DNA of 7,913 nucleotides, from assembly GCA_964461335.1 (NCBI GenBank), contig CAYWTY010000071.1, positions 1-7,913 on the forward strand. The letters run 5' to 3'. The translations under genes and the position numbers were made by a program. Of this stretch, positions 1 through 5,800 are shown in pieces. Each line of letters opens with the position of its first letter. The stretch's first letter is position 1. A model generated the notes under the pieces. It had not been told where the DNA came from, did not search any database, and saw nothing but the letters and a program-made list of their open reading frames with translations. Origin of the DNA: JAKJBL01 sp964461335 (GTDB lineage: Bacteria; Bacillota; Clostridia; Christensenellales; CAG-138).

Positions 1-30
1 TACTGTCTTGGCTCGTTTTCTTGACTTTTA

Positions 31-56
31 ATGGGGTGTTACTGCTACAGCCCCAT
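31..56 (-). terminator. Possible terminator hairpin after surface protein A
   Basis: On the minus strand ATGGGG pairs with CCCCAT. The stem continues past one bulged base as TGT with ACA, around a 7-base loop. It lies about 34 bases beyond the stop codon of protein A. The bases after the stem are only weakly T-rich (TAAAAGT), so it is a poor match to an intrinsic terminator and might serve instead as an mRNA 3' end stabiliser. Confidence 0.4.
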
Positions 57-71
57 ATCCATTAATAATAA

Positions 72-197
72 GTGAAAGCTTCTTTGCTTTTAGCGCTTTT
101 TTGCTTTAATGAAGAATGCGCCCGCTAACCCAAGCATTGAAACTAAGCCGTAAATAAGCCCTAAACCTGCCCCGCCTGTGCGCGGTGCGCCTAAGGG
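72..197 (-). repeat. Copy 1 of the shared sorting-signal cassette
   Basis: This stretch covers the end of surface protein A and about 20 bases beyond its stop. It is a direct repeat of 1388-1514 at the end of protein B. From the last sense codon inward (93-197 against 1410-1514) I count three mismatches in 105 bases, one of which changes the protein (Phe to Cys near the tail). Similarity falls away sharply inside the gene, just past the codons for IPLG. Confidence 0.9.
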
Positions 198-1070
198 TAT
201 GCGCTGTGCGCCCGGGCTTAAGGGGATGATGTAAGTAATTGTTTCAGGTTCGCTTGTATCAGGGGTACCATCGCCGCCTACGTATTCGTTTACAATCGCA
301 TAACCTTCGTATGCAATTATTTTATACTTGCCGTATGCGAACTGGCTCCAGAAATATGCACCTTTGAATGAAATCTTGCCATCTTTGATTTGGACGTTGG
401 CATACTTGGTCTGCTTGTTTATATCTTCATTACCATCAAGCCAATCTAAAACTTCCCCGTCATCTATATCCCCGTGGAAGATATCGAGCAAATCAAAGGA
501 ATTCCATGCTTCTTCATTATGCTCTTTAGCAGCTTCATTAAAAGCTTTAATAAAGTCTTCTTGCTCTTCTTGACTTAGCACTTTGTCATCTTTAGTCCAA
601 ATAACATATTTATCGCCGACTTTGTTTATTACGATATAGTCAGGGTCATCTAGGTCCTTTTTAAGGTCGAAACTTTTCTTACCCAAAATGCTATTGTTAA
701 TAACCTCAAAGTCACTTCCAGGACCCATAACCGGTGTTCCGCCGGTTACTGTTGTTGTATAGCCGTCTACGGGTTTCTCACCGAGTTCAGGTGGATTATC
801 ACCCGGGCAAACATACAATGTGAAGTTCCCGTTTTCATCCCAATCAACTTCACCTGTATACGGTTGTCCGTCTATGGTGAATTGTAGGTTGTCATTGCCA
901 GGATGCTCTGCTCCACCTTCCCATGTCTTCGTGCCTGTAAGCGGCACACACTCTGTTAGTTCATCGTTTGTGCCATTTTCGCCAACCTCAGCTGCTGCCA
1001 ACGCAGTTGCGCCAAGCATCATAAACGCGAGCATTACTGCAAGTATCGCAACTAACCTTTTTGCCCTCAT
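90..1070 (-). CDS. Sortase-anchored surface protein A with a Cna_B-like domain (APRTG sorting signal)
   Basis: Predicted secreted protein of 326 residues, tethered to the cell wall. The start at 1070 is chosen because an AGGAGGAGG ribosome binding site lies just upstream. A longer frame to 1127 would translate that site as KRRRN and bury the signal peptide. Residues 1-27 form a signal peptide ending ATALAA. Residues about 40-127 resemble a Cna_B stalk domain: TGTKTW supplies a candidate isopeptide lysine (K48), GEKPVDGY the likely acidic residue (E98), and EVINN the acceptor asparagine (N125 or N126). C41 and C88 could form a disulfide. Residues about 130-280 are acidic and aromatic-rich and I do not recognise them. 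The C-terminus has IPLG-APRTGG (APRTG at 295-299), a hydrophobic segment at about 301-321 and the tail KAKKR, which is a sorting signal with Ala for the usual Leu. Its ends match the neighbouring protein B but its middle does not. Being a surface protein is well supported; its ligand is unknown. Confidence 0.87.
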   Translation of the reverse strand: MRAKRLVAILAVMLAFMMLGATALAAAEVGENGTNDELTECVPLTGTKTWEGGAEHPGNDNLQFTIDGQPYTGEVDWDENGNFTLYVCPGDNPPELGEKPVDGYTTTVTGGTPVMGPGSDFEVINNSILGKKSFDLKKDLDDPDYIVINKVGDKYVIWTKDDKVLSQEEQEDFIKAFNEAAKEHNEEAWNSFDLLDIFHGDIDDGEVLDWLDGNEDINKQTKYANVQIKDGKISFKGAYFWSQFAYGKYKIIAYEGYAIVNEYVGGDGTPDTSEPETITYIIPLSPGAQRIPLGAPRTGGAGLGLIYGLVSMLGLAGAFFIKAKKR

Positions 1071-1123
1071 TGTATTCCTCCTCCTTTTGATTATTCTTTG
1101 ATTTCCTGTTGCTATTAAAGAAA

Positions 1124-1148
1124 ACATATAATGGCAACTCTAATATGT
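1124..1148 (-). repeat. Inverted repeat in the leader of surface protein A
   Basis: ACATAT and ATATGT arms of 6 bp surround a 13-base loop. The repeat would lie at the extreme 5' end of the transcript if the promoter at 1155-1160 is right. The leader of protein B has an analogous but different hairpin at 2614-2639. The arms are AT-rich, so stability is modest. Confidence 0.4.
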
Positions 1149-1154
1149 ATGCGT

Positions 1155-1183
1155 ATTATAACATACTATTCTCCTATTGTTGG
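1155..1183 (-). promoter_or_regulatory. Promoter of surface protein A (extended -10, weak -35)
   Basis: On the minus strand there is a consensus TATAAT at 1155-1160 preceded by TGT, giving the extended -10 form TGnTATAAT. At 17-bp spacing the -35 position (1178-1183) reads CCAACA, only half matching TTGACA. The predicted leader is about 78 bases. A strong -10 with a poor -35 that abuts a direct-repeat array is the layout expected of an activator-dependent promoter, though no activator gene lies in the window. Confidence 0.65.
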
Positions 1184-1236
1184 TCTCACGGCGGTCTCAT
1201 TTCGCTCTCATTTTGGTCTCATTTTGGTCTAATTTG
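1182..1236 (-). promoter_or_regulatory. Array of five 11-bp direct repeats upstream of surface protein A (putative operator)
   Basis: Read on the plus strand the units are GGTCTCACGGC, GGTCTCATTTC, GCTCTCATTTT, GGTCTCATTTT and GGTCTAATTTG, head to tail without gaps. On the transcribed strand the consensus is AAAATGAGACC. An 11-bp period places each copy on nearly the same face of the helix. Direct repeats of this period are bound by OmpR/PhoB-type response regulators and by SARP-type activators. The array ends at the -35 position of the gene's promoter. The stretch from here to about 1343 holds nothing else I can recognise. Confidence 0.7.
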
Positions 1237-1343
1237 TCTTTTTCAATAAATCCGCTAAAAATAGTGTTCTTCCTGCAAAACTTGCATTAAGCGTACAGCC
1301 CTTATAGCTTAAGCAAAAGTGCCCAAAAATAAACCCGATGCGC

Positions 1344-1366
1344 AAAAAAAACAGCCCTAAGGCTGT
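1344..1366 (-). terminator. Intrinsic terminator of surface protein B
   Basis: ACAGCC and GGCTGT form a 6-bp GC-rich stem (1351-1356 with 1361-1366) around a 4-base loop. On the minus strand it is followed by a run of seven to eight Ts. It lies about 41 bases past the stop of protein B, so it should separate transcription of B from that of A. Flanking A/T runs extend the pairing and would let it work in the other direction too. Confidence 0.85.
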
Positions 1367-1387
1367 TTTTGTATCCATTTATTAAAA

Positions 1388-1514
1388 GTGAAAGTTTGCT
1401 TTGCTTTTAGCGCTTTTTTGCTTTAATGCAGAATGCGCCCGCTAACCCAAGCATTGAAACCAAGCCGTAAATAAGCCCTAACCCTGCCCCGCCTGTGCGC
1501 GGTGCGCCTAAGGG
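1388..1514 (-). repeat. Copy 2 of the shared sorting-signal cassette
   Basis: Partner of the repeat at 72-197. It covers the anchor-coding end of protein B and the first bases of its 3' untranslated region. The encoded stretch from IPLG to the basic tail differs from that of protein A by a single residue (Cys for Phe in the membrane segment). The untranslated part has a one-base indel relative to copy 1. Confidence 0.9.
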
Positions 1515-2576
1515 AATCTTCTGCTCGCCAGGGCCTAAGGGGATTTCGCCGCCCGGTTCTTCGCCGCCGCCGGGGTTTTCGCCGCCTTCTGGCGCTGTGC
1601 CGAGCCTGTAAAATACAACATCTTCTGCATCTTCAAAGCTAAGCGTTTTTGAAGAAGGCAGAGTAAAGATATACTCACTATATGCAGCAGGTATATTGCT
1701 GCTTGGGGAAATAGTAAGCTCCTCCCCTTGGTAAACCTTCTTTGCATTTACAGTTGAAGCTACTGTTTCGCCATTTACAACAAAATGCGTTGTAACCGTA
1801 ATTGGCTTAAATACCTTAACTTCTTTGCTGCCGCTTACATTTGCAAGCGTGCTCCAACCTGTTGCCTTGCCTGTAAGCTTAACTTTACTTAAAGGTAAAA
1901 CACCGTCTTTAACTTCTATAATTGTGTTCCCGCTTATGTCTGCATTTGCGCCGCCGCTATATGGGTGTGCGCTTGGCGCTTCTGCCTTGCCGCCTGCATA
2001 AACATCGCCGCCTATTGTGCCGCCTTCAATGAGGATGTGCGTATCTTTATTTGATGAAACATTCGTGCCGCCGCCATTAGGCTCTGTTTTAGCATGGCCT
2101 CCGCCATAAACATCGCCTGAAACTGTGCCGCCCTCAATGTTAATATGCCTGTCGCCTGTGTACGCTTCTTCAATTGAGCCTTCTGCATGGCCTCCGCCAA
2201 AAACTGTGCCAACAGTACCCCCTTCAATAGTTACATGGGTATCGCCTGTGTCGCCGTTTTTGCCGCCGCCGTAAATCGCTTTAACATCGCCGCTTTCCAT
2301 AGTTACGCTTGTGTCGCTTGCTATGTCTTTAGCTTTAGAGCCGCCGTAAACAGTCTTTCCTTTTATATCTGTTTTGCCTGTATCTTCTGAAACTGCATCA
2401 GCTTCATTAGACTTTATTCGGGTTTCGCCTGAATCCTCATGCTTATAAATTGTTACTTCATGCCCGTTTGCGAATACATCATCCCCAATAATTTCAACTG
2501 CTGCAAGTGCGCTTGCCGAAAACATTAAAAACGCAAGCATTATAGCAGTTATTGCTAACCCTTTCCTTTTTAGCAT
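1407..2576 (-). CDS. Sortase-anchored surface protein B with YGGG beta-solenoid-type repeats (APRTG sorting signal)
   Basis: Predicted secreted, wall-anchored protein of 389 residues. The start at 2576 follows an AGGAGG ribosome binding site by six bases; two upstream in-frame starts (2609, 2591) would translate that site or precede it. Residues 1-26 are a signal peptide (ending SASALAA) resembling that of protein A. Residues about 75-227 hold five imperfect repeats built on VYGGG-x-A ... DTHVTIEGGTVGG, of irregular length (about 24-36 residues), suggesting a right-handed beta-solenoid. Residues about 258-326 look MucBP-like (a strand with VVNGET, YQGEELTI, then VVFYRLG). A Gly/Pro/Glu-rich linker leads to APRTG at 358-362, a membrane segment and KAKKR. 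Such solenoids in surface proteins usually serve adhesion or carbohydrate contact, which is inference here. It appears monocistronic, with its own promoter and terminator. Confidence 0.88.
   Translation of the reverse strand: MLKRKGLAITAIMLAFLMFSASALAAVEIIGDDVFANGHEVTIYKHEDSGETRIKSNEADAVSEDTGKTDIKGKTVYGGSKAKDIASDTSVTMESGDVKAIYGGGKNGDTGDTHVTIEGGTVGTVFGGGHAEGSIEEAYTGDRHINIEGGTVSGDVYGGGHAKTEPNGGGTNVSSNKDTHILIEGGTIGGDVYAGGKAEAPSAHPYSGGANADISGNTIIEVKDGVLPLSKVKLTGKATGWSTLANVSGSKEVKVFKPITVTTHFVVNGETVASTVNAKKVYQGEELTISPSSNIPAAYSEYIFTLPSSKTLSFEDAEDVVFYRLGTAPEGGENPGGGEEPGGEIPLGPGEQKIPLGAPRTGGAGLGLIYGLVSMLGLAGAFCIKAKKR
1896..2354 (-). repeat. YGGG / IEGGTV protein repeats within surface protein B
   Basis: Five degenerate coding repeats. 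Each has an aromatic-Gly-rich turn (VYGGS, IYGGG, VFGGG, VYGGG, VYAGG) followed by a polar insert of variable length and a strand such as VTIEGGTV, INIEGGTV or ILIEGGTI. The last copy decays into IIEVKDGVL. Inserts are longest in copies 4 and 5. At the DNA level the copies are diverged, so this is an old expansion and not a slippery tandem array. Confidence 0.8.
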
Positions 2577-2613
2577 ATTTCTCCTCCTCATGTTAAGTAA
2601 TTTTGCCATAGTA

Positions 2614-2639
2614 CCTATATATTAACAGCAAGATATAGG
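2614..2639 (-). repeat. Inverted repeat in the leader of surface protein B
   Basis: CCTATAT and ATATAGG arms of 7 bp surround a 12-base loop. It lies between the predicted transcription start and the ribosome binding site. Arm sequences differ from those of the leader hairpin of protein A while loop size and location are similar, which hints at a kept structure. It could also be chance pairing in AT-rich DNA. Confidence 0.4.
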
Positions 2640-2658
2640 CACATATGTCGATATATGC

Positions 2659-2669
2659 ATTATAACATG
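2659..2669 (-). promoter_or_regulatory. Promoter of surface protein B (extended -10)
   Basis: TATAAT at 2659-2664 on the minus strand is preceded by TGT, giving the same ATGTTATAAT string as the promoter of protein A. The distance from the -10 to the start codon is also nearly the same (83 against 85 bases). No convincing -35 is visible at 16-18 bp, and the 11-bp repeat array found at gene A is absent here. Confidence 0.55.
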
Positions 2670-2733
2670 GATTAAGGTCGAAATTATGGCAATTCTGTGC
2701 ATATTAGATAAGTATTTAATGCCTGAAATGGCA

Positions 2734-2762
2734 GGCGGTGGAAGGGGGGTAGGTGCAGGTGG
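2734..2762 (+). other. G-rich tract between divergent promoters
   Basis: Seven runs of two or more Gs, one of them six long, occur within 29 bases on the plus strand, separated by spacers of one to four bases. The surroundings are AT-rich. This fits a two-tetrad G-quadruplex-forming pattern. It lies upstream of both the adhesin promoter (plus) and the protein B promoter (minus). A biological role is not shown. Confidence 0.45.
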
Positions 2763-2767
2763 CTTGC

Positions 2768-2785
2768 ATCACAATTTAATGTGAT
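2768..2785. promoter_or_regulatory. Palindromic operator candidate upstream of the adhesin operon
   Basis: ATCACA, six spacer bases and TGTGAT form a perfect inverted repeat with 6-bp arms. It is centred about 25 bp upstream of the TTGACA element of the adhesin promoter, a position suited to an activator dimer. The arms are those of a CRP-type site turned inside out, so it is not a standard CRP site. The regulator is unknown. Confidence 0.5.
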
Positions 2786-2801
2786 ATTGTTACATATAAT
2801 A

Positions 2802-2837
2802 TTGACAGGTTGTGCAATAATTAATATGCTATATAAT
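2802..2837 (+). promoter_or_regulatory. Promoter of the adhesin-sortase operon
   Basis: A perfect -35 TTGACA (2802-2807) is followed at 17 bp by TATGCT (2825-2830), four of six matches to the -10 consensus. A perfect TATAAT lies slightly further on (2832-2837), but 24 bp from that -35. Either gives a leader of roughly 35-45 bases before the TTG start. Confidence 0.6.
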
Positions 2838-2867
2838 AGTAAAATGTGTCATAATAACTATAAATGC

Positions 2868-2883
2868 AGGAGAATTAGCCTTG
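2868..2883 (+). promoter_or_regulatory. Ribosome binding site and TTG start of the adhesin
   Basis: AGGAG at 2868-2872 is followed, after eight bases, by TTG at 2881. No ATG or GTG sits at a suitable distance. The TTG codon opens a classic signal peptide (MKHKK, then a hydrophobic core), which fixes the start. Confidence 0.85.
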
Positions 2884-5800
2884 AAACACAAAAAAACGCT
2901 TTCATTCATTGCAGCAGCGCTTATATTTGCGCAGCTGTTTTTATTCATCCCCCATGCTGTTGCTGACGGTGGAAGGGATGTGCTTAAGACAACCCCGCCT
3001 TTAGTAGCCATTAAAAGCGCAAGCTTTGAGGCTTATGATAGCAGCAATGTTAAAGTTACGGATTTAAATAATATCCCAAAGGACGCAAAAATAAAAATTA
3101 AATACACATTCGAAGTGAAAGATGCAACTGACCCTCTTGACGATGTTAAAGGAGGCGACTTTTTTACAATAGCCCTGCCTTCTGAATTAACAAGCATTTC
3201 ATCCTTCCCCACTATTATTAACCAGGAAATTAAAATTACAGCGAAGAATGATAAAGATGAAGATGAAGAAGTAACTATCGCCAATTTAAGCATAAATAAA
3301 GATGGCTTAGTAACTATAACATTCACAGAAGCTGTTGCAGATTACACGCTTGGAGATATAGACTTTACAATAAACGGTCAGTTCAGCGAAGAAAAAATAG
3401 GCGATGAAACAGGCGCAAGCTTTTCGCTTTACGCAGGAGGAACAGTTTATACTTTAGGCTTTAAAGAAGACCCTCTAACGCCAGACCCAATTAAAGCTTC
3501 AATAACAAAAACAGGCAGCTATAATGCAGCAACAAACGAAATTACATGGCTTGTAACAGTAAATACAGGCGGAGATGATATAACTTTAAATAATGTTACA
3601 GTAAAGGATAAATTAGGCGATAACCAAGTTTATAAATCGTCAAATATAACCCCAAAAGCAGGAAGCCCTATTGAGGGGTACTATGTTTTTGACCTTGGAA
3701 GCGTAAAAGGCGAAACATCATTCACAGTTACAACAACGCCAACAGATGGCGCGTTTGGTACAGAAGGCTCAAGTAAAGTTTTAGAAAACGATGTTGAGCT
3801 GTATAAGGGTACGGATGCAACCCCTCTTTCAACAGCTAATGCCAAAGTTACAGTAACAACGGATTGGGTTCAGAAAAAGGGCGTTTCAAGGTACGTCGAA
3901 GCTGAAAAGGCATATTATATAGACTGGACTATAACCCTTAATAATAATAACCGCACAATACCCAGCGGTGCGACTGTTACGGATACTTTGCCTGCATTCC
4001 TTGCTCTTGATTTAGCAACAGTAAAGCGTAACGGTGAAGCAAAGCCTGATTTAGACTCTGCAACGCTTGTTGGGCAAGAATTCACATACACATTCGGCGC
4101 TGATGCAGCAGGCAGTCAAATAATTACATTTACAACAAAAGTACATGACGACTATTTTAAGCAGCAGAACCAAACAGGCTTTGTAAACACAGGTACATTA
4201 AAAATTGGTGAAATCAGTTACAGCGGAGCTTCAGGCAATGTAGGCGTAGGCACAAGCCTGCTTAAAAAAAGCGGCAGCGGGTATGATGCTTCAACTAAGC
4301 TTATAACATGGCAGCTTGAAGTTAACGAAAACGGCAGGGAAATTACAGCCGCAACAATAACTGATACTATAACCGATGCAAACCAGGCGTTTTATGCTGA
4401 TTTTGGCGTAGTGCGCGATGGGAGCGTTAAGCTTACAAAGGTAGAAGATGTTAAAGACGTTACAAGCGCAGCTAACCGATACCACTTTGACGGAACTTCA
4501 AAAACACTTACTATATATTTAGGCAACCTTGCAGTTACGGATAAGCCTACAATAACATTTAAAACAGAAGTAATAAACCCAATTGATTATGCAAATAACA
4601 AAACAACGCCTTACATCAACACCGCAACTCTTACAGGCGGCGGAATAACAAGCTCTATATCAACAGGTTCACAGAGCGTTAAAAGCACTGTTATTGCAAA
4701 GGCTTCAGAAAGCTATAATTATGAAACGCGCAAGCTTGCGTGGAGCATTACAATAAACCAAAACAATATGAATATGCCAAATGCAGTAGTTACGGATATT
4801 ATCCCACAAGGCCAGGCGTATGTAGGAGGTTCGCTTAAAATTGATAATGTCCCTTCCGAGGGTAAGCTTGACAGCACCAGCACAGCCAACAAGCTTATAA
4901 TTAATGTTGGCGAAATTAGCACGCAGCATACTATTACATTTGAAACAGTAATTACTGATTTAGATGTGTTCCTAAAAACTAATGGGGATGTAACATTTAA
5001 AAACGACGCAACGCTTAATTCCGGCATAACCAATGCACCTGATGTTAGTGTATATGCAGAAAGAACTGTAACAAATAAAGCTATTGATAAAAAAGTCGGC
5101 ATAGAGTATACACAAAGTACCGGCTACATAGGCTGGGAAGTGCTTATTAACGCAAACCAGGTGCAAATGCAAAACGCAAAGCTTCATGATAAGCTCCAAG
5201 ACGGGCTTGAGCTGGATAGTGAGAGCGTTAAGCTTTACTTATATAACCAAGACGAGTTTGGCAATAGAACAGTTGGCAACGAAGTGCCTGCAGCAAATTA
5301 CAGCTTCACATATGACTATGCTTTGCGTGAGTTTAAGTTTGACCTACCTAATGGTGCTCAGGGCTATTGCCTGCGCTTTAATACTGATGTTGTAAAGCCC
5401 GGCAAATACAGCAACACTATAAGCTTTACAGGCTCATATAGTGGTAAAGGCAGCACACAATCAGGCGTTACTGTAACTGATGCAGACGTTTTAGCAAGCG
5501 GAAGCGGCTGGAACGGCAGCATAACAGTCAAAAAAACAGACGCAAATGGCAAACCGCTAGAGGGCGCTGAATTCGAGCTTCTCGAAAGCACGAAAACAGT
5601 TAAAAAGAGAGGCACAACAGGCGGAAATGGCGAAATAAAATTTGATAAGCTCAAAATCAGAACCTACTATATTCGCGAGAGCAAAGCGCCTTTAGGTTAT
5701 GCGCTTGACCCTGCGGAAATTCCAGTAATTTTAACAACAACAGCAGACCCTGCAACAAGGAACATACATGTTAATGTAGAAAACAACCTTTTGGTTGCTG

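Noticed and set aside
820..1101. 93-codon plus-strand frame opposite the start of surface protein A
   Set aside because: It is antisense to the signal peptide and Cna_B-like region, which are clearly coding. No ribosome binding site was seen.
1071..1127. Longer start for surface protein A, adding 19 residues
   Set aside because: The extension would translate the ribosome binding site and put a basic stretch ahead of a complete signal peptide. The start at 1070 has ideal spacing.
1182..1236. The 11-bp repeats as a CRISPR array or phase-variable tract
   Set aside because: Units are too short and contiguous for CRISPR. They are too diverged to slip readily, and their position at a promoter fits operator sites better.
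1535..2227. Minus-strand frames of about 70 codons within surface protein B
   Set aside because: They are alternate frames of the repeat-rich coding sequence. The composition follows from GGC/GCC-rich repeats and there are no starts with ribosome binding sites.
2721..2736. GCCTG / CAGGC inverted repeat in the divergent intergenic region
   Set aside because: Five-bp arms are common by chance, there is no T-run, and it partly overlaps the G-rich tract. Not enough to call an operator.
4719..5102. 127-codon open frame on the minus strand inside the adhesin, with hydrophobic stretches
   Set aside because: It lies wholly antisense to a well-supported coding region, has no convincing start context, and its hydrophobic look is expected from the complement of Asn/Thr-rich codons.
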